A stretch of DNA of 64,000 bases from CAWDVH01 sp963805705 (GTDB taxonomy: Bacteria > Actinomycetota > Actinomycetes > Streptosporangiales > Streptosporangiaceae), in NCBI GenBank assembly GCA_963805705.1, contig CAWDVH010000001.1, forward strand, positions 1,798,001 through 1,862,000, given 5' to 3'. The notes beneath the pieces are model-generated. The model worked only from the letters and a program-made list of their open reading frames with translations. It ran no database searches and was not told where the DNA came from. Shown here piece by piece: positions 1 to 9,309 of this stretch (position 1 is its first letter; each line of letters starts with the position of its first letter). The position numbers and the translations under genes were made by a program.

Positions 1-192
1 GTCTCTCGGATCTGCTGTCGTCGACGCCATCGTTCAACCCGGCGGTCGGGCGGTGGCGGTCAGCAGGTGAACATCTTCCGGCCGGAGCTGGCGCTCGCGA
101 CCGTGCTCGCGGTCGTGCCCGTGGCGATCGTCTTCCTCTTCTCACAGCGCGCTCTCGTGCGAGGTCTGGTCAGCGGAGCGGTGAAGGAGTGA
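1..192 (+). CDS. ABC transporter permease, C-terminal fragment (carbohydrate type)
   Basis: The last ~40 codons, read in the frame ending at the TGA at 190-192, give a hydrophobic segment and the ending FSQRALVRGLVSGAVKE. That is the typical end of MalG-type inner-membrane permeases of sugar ABC importers. The ATPase gene follows after 3 bases, so both belong to one operon. Upstream of about position 66 this frame becomes Arg-rich, while another frame reads more naturally (SDLLSSTPSFNPA). There may therefore be a frameshift here too, but the piece is too short to be sure. Confidence 0.6.
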   Translation, partial: VSRICCRRRHRSTRRSGGGGQQVNIFRPELALATVLAVVPVAIVFLFSQRALVRGLVSGAVKE

Positions 193-195
193 AAC

Positions 196-1415
196 ATGGC
201 TGAGGTGGTGTTCGAAGGCGTCTCGAAGGTCTACGGCGACGGCACGCGGGCGGTTGACGGACTGGACCTCGAGATCGCCGACGGCGAGTTCATGGTGCTC
301 GTGGGGCCTTCGGGTTGCGGCAAGACGACGGCGCTGCGGATGGTCGGCGGGCTCGAGGAGATCACCGAAGGGACCATCCGCATCGGCGAGCGGGTCGTCA
401 ACACGCTGTCGCCGAAGAGCCGTGACATCGCCATGGTGTTCCAGAGCTACGCGCTGTATCCGCACCTGTCCGTGTCCGACAACATCGGGTTCGCGTTGAA
501 GATCAAGAGGGTTCCCAAGGCCGAGATCCGCCGGCGGGTGCTGGAGACGGCGCGGATGCTCGATCTCGAGCCGTACTTGAAGCGCAAGCCGCGGGCGCTG
601 TCGGGCGGCCAGCGCCAGCGCGTCGCGATGGGCCGCGCGATCATCCGCCAGCCGCGGGCGTTCCTGATGGACGAGCCGCTGTCCAATCTGGACGCGAAGC
701 TCCGCGTGCAGATGCGCGCCGACATCAAGAAGCTCCAGAGCGACCTCGGCGTCACGACCATCTACGTCACCCACGACCAGGTCGAGGCGATGACGATGGG
801 CGACCGGGTGGCGGTCATGCGCAAGGGGATACTGCAGCAGGTCGCGCCGCCCGAGGAGCTGTACCAGCGGCCGCAGAACATGTTCGTCGGCGGTTTCATC
901 GGCAGCCCGGCGATGAACATGCTCGAGGCCACGGTCGCGCGCGAAGTGGCTCGACGAGGGTCGTCGCGGGCGAGATGAGCATCGGTCTGAGCGAGCAGAC
1001 GCTCGCCGCGCATCCGGCGCTCCGGGCATACGAGGGCCGCACGATCGTGCTCGGCATCCGTCCCGAGGGACTCAACGACGCGGCGCTGATCGGCGATGAC
1101 CGCCAACCCAGGCTGCGCGGTCAGGCTGAGCTGCGCGAGGCTCTCGGCCCGGAGGTGCTGATGCACTTCTCGGTCGCGGCCCGCGCAGCGGTCACCGATG
1201 AGGTCCGCGAGCTGGCCGAGGACGTCGGAGACGATCGCGTCGATCGAGCAGCTCGAGTCGCGGAGCGGGCGACGCTCGTCGGCCGCTTCGGCCCGCAGAC
1301 GCAGATCCGCGAGGGCGACACGATCGAGGTCGCGATCGACGAGGGCGCACTGCACTTCTTCGACGCATCCACAGGCGCTGCGATTCTGGACAAAGCGGTC
1401 GTTCCAGCCGTCTGA
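196..1415 (+). pseudogene. Sugar ABC transporter ATPase (MalK/MsiK-like), frameshifted
   Basis: The first frame (196-978) carries a full nucleotide-binding domain: Walker A GPSGCGKTT, Q-loop, signature LSGGQRQR, Walker B FLMDEP, D-loop and H-loop THD. Proteins of this family energise carbohydrate importers and have a C-terminal TOBE/regulatory domain. That domain is present but in another frame (975-1415), with the family's LGIRPEGL motif. The two frames join naturally between about 945 and 972, so a small indel there separates the domains. The ATPase domain could still be made alone. Start ATG 196 follows GAAGGAGTGAAAC. Either a genuine disabling mutation or a sequence error. Confidence 0.85.
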
Positions 1416-1437
1416 CATCGCGGCGCTCAACTGGCCA

Positions 1438-1590
1438 CGCGCGACGGCCGGCGTCGGTGCCGATCAGCCCGCCGTCGATGACGACCGTGCCGGGTGCCCG
1501 AAGCTCGCGGCCGTCAAAGACCCTGACGTTGGTCAGGGCGGTCTTGCTGCTTCCCGATCTGCCGGAAGGCAGTGACTGTCTAACGACCAT
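1438..1590 (-). pseudogene. Amidohydrolase 5'-end remnant (copy 1)
   Basis: On the minus strand from 1590, about 45 residues match the N-terminus of the intact amidohydrolase at 5274-6389, including ALTNVRVFDGREL and a GTxVIxGGxIGTD stretch. The match stops before the metal-binding HxH, and the rest of the gene is missing. The remnant lies directly downstream of the P450 gene in the same orientation. It looks like a truncated duplicate left by recombination. Too short to be functional. Confidence 0.6.
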
Positions 1591-1615
1591 GGCATGCTCT
1601 TCGCCCGAGCGGGCC

Positions 1616-2869
1616 CTATCCGGTGCGGACCCGCATTTCCTGCGGTCCGCGGAAGGAGATGTTGGGGTGGAAGGTGAACTGCTGGCCCGGGCTGAGTTGC
1701 AGCCGGGGGAAGCGGCGGGCGAGTTCCTCGACGGCCAGCCGGGCCTCGAGCTTTCCGAGGTTGGCGCCCAGGCAGTAGTGCAGGCCCTTGCCGAAGGCCA
1801 GGTGCTGGTCAGCGTTCGCGCGGCGCAGGTCGAACCGTTCCGGTTCGGCGAATACCGAGGGGTCGCGGCCGGTGGCGCCTAGCCAGAGGAACAGCCGCGC
1901 CTGATCGGGGAGCTCGATACCGCCGAGCCCGGCGGGCCGCGTGGTGACTCGCCGCCAGACGGGCACCGGCGTGTCGTAGCGCAGTGTCTCCTCTACCGCA
2001 GCCGCGATCATGACTGGCTGCCCCGCCACCGTGGCCCAGCGCGCGGGGTCTTCGAGCAGGCGGCGGACGGCATTGCCTATCAGCCCGGTGGTGGTCTCGT
2101 GGCCAGCGAACGATAGCGAGTACAAGATGGAGGAGACGTCGGCCCGGGTAAGCCGCTCCGGGTCCTCGTCGTGGATAGCAAGCAGGTCACTGGTCAGGTC
2201 ATCCCCGCGGGCCGGGACCTTCGCGTCGACCAGGTCCCCCAGGTATGAGCGATAAGCGGCGATGCAGCTGGCGAGCTCGAGCTGGTCCTCGGGGGAGGGA
2301 CGTCCCCAGCACAGCGCGGCCCGGTACCCGCACCACTGCTTGAGCTGGGCGTAGTCGCGTTCTGGCACACCCATGAGCGAGAACACGACATGGGCCGGAA
2401 GCGGAAACGCCAGGGCGGCCACGAGATCGAATTCCGGCTCGCCGGCGACGGCATCCAGCAGGCGCGCCGCGGCGGCGGTGATCGCCGGGATCATGGCATT
2501 GATCCGCCGGGCGCTGAACGCACGCGCCGTCGGCTTGCGCAGCCGGGCGTGCTCAGGTTCATCGAGGCTGACCATCGTGGGCTGCGGCCGGTGACCGCCG
2601 GCCAGCAGGATCTCCTGCGCCTGCGGGATCAGCGGCACCAGTGGCGCCTGCGCCACCGCGGCCGAGTACGTCTGCGGATCGCGGAAAACCTGCTCCACGT
2701 CGGCGTACCGGGTCACCACGTAGTAGCCGATCGACGGCGCATAGAAAACCGGCGCACCCCCGGCGGGCAGCGCCGCCAGGACCGCATACGGATCCGCCAG
2801 GTGGTCCGGGGACAGCGGGTCGAATGCGTCGTCAACCGGGCAGCCGTCGCTGCTGAAAGTCGCCGTCAT
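1616..2869 (-). CDS. Cytochrome P450
   Basis: This 417-residue protein is a typical soluble bacterial class I P450, a heme mono-oxygenase needing a separate ferredoxin and reductase; neither is encoded nearby. Visible landmarks are the I-helix oxygen-activation motif AGHETT (255-260), the K-helix ExxR as ETLR (294-297), and the heme-binding loop FGKGLHYCLG (359-368) with Cys366 as the iron ligand. Length is normal for the family. The start ATG at 2869 is preceded by GGAGGGGCACC, a strong ribosome site. It is the last intact gene of a minus-strand group with a hydrolase, ring-cleavage dioxygenase and flavin mono-oxygenase. It is probably part of the same catabolic route, acting on an unidentified hydrophobic substrate. 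Confidence 0.95.
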   Translation of the reverse strand: MTATFSSDGCPVDDAFDPLSPDHLADPYAVLAALPAGGAPVFYAPSIGYYVVTRYADVEQVFRDPQTYSAAVAQAPLVPLIPQAQEILLAGGHRPQPTMVSLDEPEHARLRKPTARAFSARRINAMIPAITAAAARLLDAVAGEPEFDLVAALAFPLPAHVVFSLMGVPERDYAQLKQWCGYRAALCWGRPSPEDQLELASCIAAYRSYLGDLVDAKVPARGDDLTSDLLAIHDEDPERLTRADVSSILYSLSFAGHETTTGLIGNAVRRLLEDPARWATVAGQPVMIAAAVEETLRYDTPVPVWRRVTTRPAGLGGIELPDQARLFLWLGATGRDPSVFAEPERFDLRRANADQHLAFGKGLHYCLGANLGKLEARLAVEELARRFPRLQLSPGQQFTFHPNISFRGPQEMRVRTG

Positions 2870-3044
2870 GGTGCCCCCTCCTGTCCTCCAGCTGAGTTTC
2901 CCGTGGCCAGGTCGTCAGCGCCAGCCGACTGTCCAGCGGATCGGTGGACAGGACGGTGCCCGGACCGGCGTGCCTGCCGCCTCGCAAAATGATGCGCTGC
3001 GCCCCCGCGCTCGCCTGCCGCTATTCCCGCCGTCGGCCTGGTGG

Positions 3045-3165
3045 CCAAGATCACGCCATCGTCGATCATGACGGTGGTCAGTTCGCCCGGCCGCTCCCCG
3101 TCAAATACCCGGACATTCGTGATTGCCGTCGCGGCATTCACGACGGCCGCTCCTGAATGCAGCAT
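3045..3165 (-). pseudogene. Amidohydrolase 5'-end remnant (copy 2)
   Basis: Reading the minus strand from 3165 gives AITNVRVFDGERPGELTTV and then MIDDGVI, clearly related to the start of the intact amidohydrolase at 5274-6389. After about 40 residues the similarity ends, and the open frame runs on as low-complexity sequence to 2866, overlapping the P450 start codon. The 5' end also overlaps the end of the alpha/beta hydrolase gene. This is a second truncated copy of the same gene beginning. Chance translation of the remainder is likely. Confidence 0.55.
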
Positions 3166-4052
3166 TCGAGCGCGAATCCCAGCTGGCCAAGCTGGAAGCC
3201 CCCAGCGGCCCGGTGGAAATCGATGCAGTGACCCGCGCCCGCGACTAGCCGCGCGTCTACGCGTGGTGCGGAGCTGAAGGCGCCGCCGAAATCGCTCACC
3301 TGCTGCGCATCCGTTATCCACAGCGCGTCGAACTGCCCCTGACGGCTCTGGACCGGCACGATCACCTGAGCTGCGACCGACCGCACCCGGTCGATCCAGC
3401 CGTTGTTAATGTCGATGAGCTCGGCGCGCGGTATCTGTGAGTTGGACGGGTAACTCGCCGCCGGCATCGATGCTTCGTAAGTCCATTCCGGCCCGAACAT
3501 GACGCTGTCCTTCATCGGCGTTGGCAGGTCGATCATGAGGATGTCGGGCAACGCGTTGAAGCCGTCGCGTGCCTCGGCCGGGACTTCCAGCAAGCAGCCC
3601 GAGACGGCGATCCCGAGCAGGGGCCACGAGGGATGATTCGCCGCGATGGCCGTCACCACGGCTCCGCCGATGGAGTGGCCGATGAGGAATACTCCCGATG
3701 TGCCCTGGCCCCAGGCCTCCCACAGCTCCGCGATCACCTGGTCAAGCACGTCCGCGTTACTCAGGATGATGGAGTCCGATCCATCGACAGGAGTGCTGCC
3801 CCGGTAGCCGGGACGGTCAATTGCGACGATCGGAATGCCCAGCCCCGCTGCACGGTCGAGCAGGGAATAACCAGGTATATCGAAATAGTCTGATGTATAC
3901 GTTCCGCCATGTATCGCAATGATCAAAGGAACGTCCTGCGTGACCGGCGCTTCCTCAGCCAGGCGCCTCTTACCTGTGATCGACATCCCGTGCGCCGCTC
4001 CCGGCTTCTCAACGACGTGGGTGAACTCGATCGCTTTCGTTGCTGTGGTCAT
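3138..4052 (-). CDS. Alpha/beta hydrolase
   Basis: A 304-residue alpha/beta-hydrolase-fold protein. It shows the oxyanion-hole region IAIHGG (45-50), the nucleophile elbow GHSIGG (125-130, Ser127) and a C-terminal GAGHCIDFH containing the likely catalytic His275. No signal peptide is visible, so it should be cytoplasmic. Start ATG 4052 is chosen because GGAGACGGGA lies just upstream; an upstream in-frame extension is Arg-rich. Next to an extradiol dioxygenase and a flavin hydroxylase, it may be the C-C bond hydrolase of a meta-cleavage pathway. Other esterase roles are possible, since the fold alone does not fix the substrate. Confidence 0.85.
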   Translation of the reverse strand: MTTATKAIEFTHVVEKPGAAHGMSITGKRRLAEEAPVTQDVPLIIAIHGGTYTSDYFDIPGYSLLDRAAGLGIPIVAIDRPGYRGSTPVDGSDSIILSNADVLDQVIAELWEAWGQGTSGVFLIGHSIGGAVVTAIAANHPSWPLLGIAVSGCLLEVPAEARDGFNALPDILMIDLPTPMKDSVMFGPEWTYEASMPAASYPSNSQIPRAELIDINNGWIDRVRSVAAQVIVPVQSRQGQFDALWITDAQQVSDFGGAFSSAPRVDARLVAGAGHCIDFHRAAGGFQLGQLGFALECCIQERPS

Positions 4053-4190
4053 TCCCGTCTCCGTTTCGTCGGCAGAGGATTTGCCTCTGGCGGCAGTTGC
4101 TGTCAGCGCCCGCGCACGGGGCCGCAACCCGGCCTGTGATCCGATCGAGCAGGGTGTCTGCGGCCATAGGAACTGTTAGCGCCCACGGCG

Positions 4191-5114
4191 TCAGCGCGGG
4201 GTGTGCGCACCGGTCATCATGTCGGCCAGGTCCTCCGGGTGCAGGAACGATGGTGGCGGTGGCGGGCCCCAGGCGAACAGGCCGCGTGCTCCCTCGAGGT
4301 CTTCCGGCGTCCAGAGCTGGTCGTCGATGATGCAGTCCATATCGGAGTAGTACTCGCTGAAGTTCCCGGCCGGATCCTTGAGGTACCAGAAGAAGTTAGA
4401 TCCCGCGTAGTGCCGTCCGAGCCCCCAGACGTGCCGCTCCGGGTTGCCCTCGAGCATCGCGAACGCGCCGCGGCCGACGTCGTCGATGTCGTCGACCTGC
4501 CAGGAGGTGTGGTGCAGGAAGCTCACCGGCGCAGCCAGGACGAGCACGTTGTGGTGGTCGGTCGAGCAGCGCATGAACGCGCCGGCGCCGTGGATCTTAT
4601 CGCTGACCTTGAAGCCGAGCCCATCGGTGAAGAACGACGTGGTGGTCTCGTAGTCGGTGCTGCCGAGCACGGCGTGACCGAGCTTGCGCGGCCGCACCCG
4701 GTCCCGCCTGGTGAATCCCGGCGCGCGGCGGCCCTGCCGCTCAAGCCGGCCAGGCCCGTTGTAGATGCTGGCCGGCACCGGGTCCTGCTTCAGCCGGGGC
4801 GCCACTTCCAGCCGCACGCGCATGCCGGTGACCGGCTCCGCCATCTCCAGCCCAGCCCGGTCCTGATGCGCGGGCACGCCAAGCCGGGCCAGGCTGGCCG
4901 CGGCGCGCGCCAGGTCGTCGGCGTCGTCGGCCGCGACCCGCAGCTCCAGCAGCCGCCGAGTGGGCGCGTACTCGATGTGCAGCTGCCGGCCAGCATCCCT
5001 GGTGCTGAACCAGTTCTCCTCGTCGGGCGCGAGCCCGAAGTCGGTGTAGTACGCCGCCGTCTCAGCCACGTTCGGCACGCCGATCGTGACCGATAGCAAC
5101 CCGTGCAGGCTCAT
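4191..5114 (-). CDS. Extradiol ring-cleavage dioxygenase (VOC superfamily, type I)
   Basis: This 307-residue protein has two VOC halves, as in catechol-2,3-dioxygenase and BphC-type enzymes, which open catecholic rings with O2 at an Fe(II) centre. In the C-terminal half the likely metal ligands are His147 (KLGHAVL), His201 or His202 (SFLHHTSW) and Glu254 (NFSEYYSD). The N-terminal half lacks a matching set, as expected for the structural domain. It sits in a minus-strand catabolic group between the hydrolase and the amidohydrolase. Start ATG 5114 is preceded by a GGGAGGTAAG ribosome site. The natural catechol-like substrate is unknown. Confidence 0.88.
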   Translation of the reverse strand: MSLHGLLSVTIGVPNVAETAAYYTDFGLAPDEENWFSTRDAGRQLHIEYAPTRRLLELRVAADDADDLARAAASLARLGVPAHQDRAGLEMAEPVTGMRVRLEVAPRLKQDPVPASIYNGPGRLERQGRRAPGFTRRDRVRPRKLGHAVLGSTDYETTTSFFTDGLGFKVSDKIHGAGAFMRCSTDHHNVLVLAAPVSFLHHTSWQVDDIDDVGRGAFAMLEGNPERHVWGLGRHYAGSNFFWYLKDPAGNFSEYYSDMDCIIDDQLWTPEDLEGARGLFAWGPPPPPSFLHPEDLADMMTGAHTPR

Positions 5115-5273
5115 GCCTTACCTCCCTATGCGGTCGCGAACGCGGCGCATCGCAGTCGTGCCGGTCACGACCACAGCTCGGCCTCCCCATCGGTGTGGCG
5201 CCTGGCGGCAGCGCGATGTCGCCGTACGGTCCGGTGATGCGGGAGGAACTTCGTGGTGGCGATGCATGAATTC

Positions 5274-6389
5274 CTAGTTCCTGGTGTCTGCGGGCGTGTA
5301 CTCGATGCCACCGCACCAGATGCGGCGGATTGAGCGGGTCGCCCCGATGTCAGCCAGCGGGTCACCGTCGACGAGCAGCAGGTCGGCACGCTTCCCTGGC
5401 TCGATTTCGCCGCGGTCGGTGAGCCCGAAATACCTGGCGGGCATTGCGGTGGCTGCCAGCAGCGCGTCCAGGGTGCTCAGCCCGGCATCGACCAGGAGTT
5501 CCAGCTCGTGGTGCAGGCTCTCACCATGCGGAATCCGGGCCGGAGTGCCGGACGATTCATTAGCATCGGTACCCGCCAGAATAGGCACGCCTGCCTGGTA
5601 GAGCACAGCCACGCTCGCCCGGGCGTTCGCGTAGTCGGCGCCCGGCGGGGCCAGCTGCTGCATGATGCCCTCCATCATGGTGAGCGTCGGCACGACGACC
5701 CGGCCGGCGGCGGCCGCCTCCGCCGCGGCGGCTTCTTCCAGCGTCTGGTCGAGGGGCGCGTGGGTCAGGATGTCGGCTCCCGCGCGCTGCGCCTTCTGCA
5801 CCGCTGCGGTGGACGAGGCGTGCGCCACGACAAGCTTTCCCTGCTCGTGCGCTGCCGCGACGAGCGCGTCGACTGTGGCCTGGTCGTGGTCGGCAAAGGG
5901 GCTGCCTATCACGATCTTGACGTAATCTGACCCCTCGGCGATCCGGTCATCCACGAATTTTCTCGCCTGGTCGGGGCCGGATATCAGTCCCAGCTGGCCG
6001 ATGCCCGGAATGCTGGCGTGCAGGCTGCCGGGCGCGATCGCCGGGATCCCGGCACTGCGGATATCGGTCTGCCCGGCCACCGCGCGCAGCGCATCGGTGT
6101 CGTGCGGTACCGACGCCATGTCCAGCGCCGTGGTCACGCCATAACTGGCGAGCCTGGCGAGCCTGTCCGGGCCATCCAGGTGCACATGAGCGTCGATCAG
6201 CCCGGGCAGCAGCACGCCGCCGGCGCCGTCCACGATCTGCGCCCCGGCTGGGTCGGTCCCGATCCGGCCGCCGGAGATGACGGTGGTGCTGCCTGGGACC
6301 AGCTGACGGCCGTCGAACACCCTGACATTGGTCAGGGCGATCTTCCCGTTTCCTGGCAGCCCTGGCACTGACTGCTCCTGGCTGGCCAC
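5274..6389 (-). CDS. Amidohydrolase-superfamily metal-dependent hydrolase (intact copy)
   Basis: A 371-residue member of the imidazolonepropionase/prolidase-like branch of amidohydrolases. Features are the N-terminal beta-strands (ALTNVRVFDG), metal ligands HVH (68-70) within LIDAHVHLDG, a likely carboxylated Lys158 (DYVKIV), His190 (VVAH), His210 (LTHAP) and Asp274 (AGTDAN). These residues form a binuclear metal site that hydrolyses amide, ester or lactone bonds. It lies 18 bases downstream of the flavin mono-oxygenase gene and is probably co-transcribed with it. Truncated copies of its 5' end occur at 1438-1590 and 3045-3165. The substrate cannot be inferred. Confidence 0.88.
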   Translation of the reverse strand: MASQEQSVPGLPGNGKIALTNVRVFDGRQLVPGSTTVISGGRIGTDPAGAQIVDGAGGVLLPGLIDAHVHLDGPDRLARLASYGVTTALDMASVPHDTDALRAVAGQTDIRSAGIPAIAPGSLHASIPGIGQLGLISGPDQARKFVDDRIAEGSDYVKIVIGSPFADHDQATVDALVAAAHEQGKLVVAHASSTAAVQKAQRAGADILTHAPLDQTLEEAAAAEAAAAGRVVVPTLTMMEGIMQQLAPPGADYANARASVAVLYQAGVPILAGTDANESSGTPARIPHGESLHHELELLVDAGLSTLDALLAATAMPARYFGLTDRGEIEPGKRADLLLVDGDPLADIGATRSIRRIWCGGIEYTPADTRN

Positions 6390-6407
6390 GGCGCCTCCTC
6401 GTTCCCG

Positions 6408-8017
6408 TTATGAAATATCCTGCGGGTTATCCCTGGTCAGTTGTGCTGGCGTGCGCGGACCGGGGCTGGTGCAGCCGCCGGTCACCACGTCCATGTCGAT
6501 GCTGGCTGGATCGGCGCCCCGCCACGCGATGTGCTGGTCCGGGCGGACCAGCAGGAACTCCGCGCGCCACGGGTAATCGGGCGGCGGCTCGCAGAGCACC
6601 AGCGGGATGCCGCGCTGGCCCGCGCGCTCGGCCATGGCGGCGGTCTGCGCTTTGCGGTCACGCACCGGGCCGACCAGCGTGAAGCCTGTGCCGAGGTGGT
6701 CGAACAGGGACGAGCCGTCCTGCAGCCAGGCGTGCGGCAGGCGCGCGCCCGGCTCGGCGGCCGGGATGAAGCTCGACACGTCCTGCGGCCGGTCCGGGCA
6801 CCCGGACGGCTGGACGACCGGCGAGCCTGCGTAGGAGTAGCCGAGGACCAGGCCCAGGCTGTGAAATTCGGCCCGCTTCGCCCGCTGGATGGCGGCCTCG
6901 TCCGCGGGCAGGTCTCCGGCCAGGCTGCGCATGTTGGTCTCCGCGCTCGACACGGTCTGCTCGACCACGCTGCGGCGCTCGGGCTCGTAGCTGGCCAGCA
7001 GCTCAGGCGGCGCCCAGCCGTGCTCGACGGCGGCGATCTTCCAGCCGATGTTGACCGCGTCGCCGACGCAGGTATTGAACCCGTGGCCGCCCCACGGCGG
7101 GTTTACGTGGGCGCTCTCCCCGACCAGGAACACGCGCCGGTCGGCGAATGTGTCCGCGATCAGCATCCGGGCAATCCACGGATCCGACGCCAGCACCTCG
7201 TGTTCGGCCGGTGCCCCGATCAGGCCGGTAATCAGCTCGGACGCGTGCGCGGCGCCGTAGCAGGCCTCGATGCCGGGCATGATCGCCCACCAGGTCCCGC
7301 CCAGGTCCAGCCTGCCGATCAGGCCGGCCGTCGCGGCGCCGACCACCCAGTACTGACGGCGGGCCCGAGCCCGGTGTCCAGCGACGGCGCGCGGAAGACC
7401 ACATTGAAATTCGGCCGCGGATCGGACCGGCCCACATACCGCGCGCCGATCTGATCCCGGACAACGCCGCCCGCGCCATCGCAGCCAAGGACGTAGCGAG
7501 CCCGTACCTGATACGCGCTGCCATCCTCGGCGCGGATGGTGACGCTGACGCCGTCCTCGTCCTGCGCCAGCGCGGTCACGGCGTGTCCGAGCCGCAGGTC
7601 CACTTGGGGGCGGGTGGTGAGGTGCTGGCGCAGGACCTCTTCGACGACGGGCTGCGGCACTTGCTGGCCTGGCTCGGCAAACCGGCTGTCCCGGCGGGTG
7701 GTGAGACCGAAGGCGTTGTCGAAATCGGTGATCCGGCGGCCGGACAGTGACTCGCAGAAGGTGACCCGTTGCGACCAGGCGACCTTGAGCGGCGCCGCGG
7801 CCCGGAGCTGCCGGGCGACGCGCCACCGGCGTAGGTGCTCCATCGTCCGGATGCTGGTGGTCTTGGCCCTCGGCCGGCGATGCGACACCTGGGGCCGAGG
7901 CTCGACGACGAGGCACTCGATGCCATGCACGCTCAGCTCGGCCGCGGCCGCCAAGCCCGCCGGGCCGCCGCCAGCGACCAGGACGGCGGTGCTGGCCGGG
8001 ACACTCATGGGATGCAT
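6408..8017 (-). pseudogene. FAD-dependent aromatic mono-oxygenase (PheA/TfdB/MhpA-like), frameshifted
   Basis: From ATG 8017 the N-terminal frame carries the FAD-binding GGGPAGLAAAAEL (GxGxxG) and a DG motif near VLGCDGAGG, then breaks at about 7355. The other frame continues to 6408 with WVVGAATAGLIG, the second FAD motif GESAHVNPPWGGHGFN and a C-terminal thioredoxin-like domain ending in AWRGADP. Together they make about 535 residues, the normal length for group A flavoprotein hydroxylases that ortho-hydroxylate phenols. A single small indel near 7340-7370 splits the gene. The product fits upstream of an extradiol dioxygenase in a meta-cleavage route. Whether the break is real is unknown. 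Confidence 0.85.
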
Positions 8018-8082
8018 GGTCTGTCAGGCCAGCCCCGGTGTGCATCGGTGATTTCATTGAGTGGAACGAAGGGAGGCCGCGC

Positions 8083-8895
8083 ATGGATGACGAGCATCTG
8101 TCGCGCGGACGGCGGCCCGCACATGGCGAGCCGGTGCTGGACCGGGCGTTCAAGATGATGACCGCGTTCGGGCCGGCGCACCGGTCGCTGTCGCTCGCCG
8201 CGTTGAGCGGCCGGGCCGGCCTGCCGAAGCCAACCGCGCTGCGCCTGGCTCGCAAACTGGTCGAGTGGGGCGCGCTCGAGCGCGCGGTGAACGGCGACTA
8301 CGTGGTCGGCCTAAGGCTGCTGGAGATCGCGTCGCTCGCGCCGCGCGGGCACGGACTGCGGACGACCGCGCTGCCCTACATGGAAGATCTGCATCACGCG
8401 ACCCGCCAGCACGTGCTGCTGGCCGTGCGGGACGGCCACGAGGCGGTGCTCATCGAGCGGCTGTCCGCCCGCGATGCTGGCCGGGTCATGTACCGGGTCG
8501 GCGGCCGGCTGCCGCTGCACTCCACCGGCGTTGGCCTGGCGCTGCTCGCGCACGCGCCCGCGACGGTGCAGGACGAGGTGCTGCGCAGCGACCTGACGCT
8601 GCAGCCGGAGAACACCAGGATTTCCGGACGCGAACTGCGCGCCGCGCTCGATGCCGTCCGCCATGATGGCGTGGCGATCGTTTCCAGGCCGCGCCCCGAG
8701 CCTATGACCTCCGTCGCCGCCCCTATCCTGGATCAGCACCGCGCGCCAGTGGCGGCGCTGTCGGTCGTCACGCGGGCAGACCAGGTCGAGCCCGCTGCTC
8801 TCACTCCGGCCGTGATCGCCGTCGCCCGCGCGATCTCCAGGGCCGTCCGGGACAACCCTGCCCAGCCAGGCTCGAGTCTCGGCTTGCCTGGCTAA
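8083..8895 (+). CDS. IclR-family transcriptional regulator
   Basis: A 270-residue protein with the IclR layout: an N-terminal winged helix-turn-helix (about residues 20-80, with LSLAALSGRAGLPKPTALRL) and a C-terminal effector-binding domain. The latter contains the family-like stretch GGRLPLHSTGVGLALLA and ends with RAISRAV. Start ATG 8083 follows GGGAGGCCGC; an upstream in-frame ATG at 8038 lacks this. It is divergent from the flavin mono-oxygenase with about 65 bases between them. It is therefore the likely local regulator of the minus-strand catabolic genes, as is usual for IclR proteins of aromatic pathways. The effector is unknown. Confidence 0.93.
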   Translation: MDDEHLSRGRRPAHGEPVLDRAFKMMTAFGPAHRSLSLAALSGRAGLPKPTALRLARKLVEWGALERAVNGDYVVGLRLLEIASLAPRGHGLRTTALPYMEDLHHATRQHVLLAVRDGHEAVLIERLSARDAGRVMYRVGGRLPLHSTGVGLALLAHAPATVQDEVLRSDLTLQPENTRISGRELRAALDAVRHDGVAIVSRPRPEPMTSVAAPILDQHRAPVAALSVVTRADQVEPAALTPAVIAVARAISRAVRDNPAQPGSSLGLPG

Positions 8896-9309
8896 ATGGG
8901 CCGGGCGGCCCGGGAGCGAGGACGCCTGGCGGAGCCCGCCAGATCGGCGGACCCGTTGTCCCGGACACGCCGCCGAACTCCCAAAACTGCCCCCGGCATG
9001 ATCAGCGACCTGCTCGGCGTCACGCCAAGCAAGACAGCTTGCCGTCTGAGGCTTGCTGGCGCGATGCGAGCAGGATGCCAGTGGTGCGCTCCACGTGAGC
9101 GCTGAGGTGGAGAAGGGCTTGATCGAACTCGCGGGCAAGACGGCTGACGGGCCTGGATGCAGCCGGACCAAGGCGCGGCTCCGGCTGTATCCGGCAGTTA
9201 CCGGCAGCCAGCGGATATTCGTGGCTGAGGAGCGGTTGAATGTTCGCGTTGCTGCTCGGGAATGGACGTTCGGGCTGGTCGCGGCCTCTATCAGAGATGG
9301 CGCGGGTGT
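8896..9309. other. Non-coding stretch before the tRNA remnant
   Basis: No open frame here has a convincing start, ribosome site or recognisable protein. It separates the IclR gene from the partial tRNA and may be the edge of an integrated segment. Confidence 0.4.

Noticed and set aside
2866..3044. Continuation of amidohydrolase remnant 2 as a functional small protein
   Set aside because: Beyond the first 40 residues it is Arg/Gly/His-rich with no similarity to the amidohydrolase and overlaps the P450 start.
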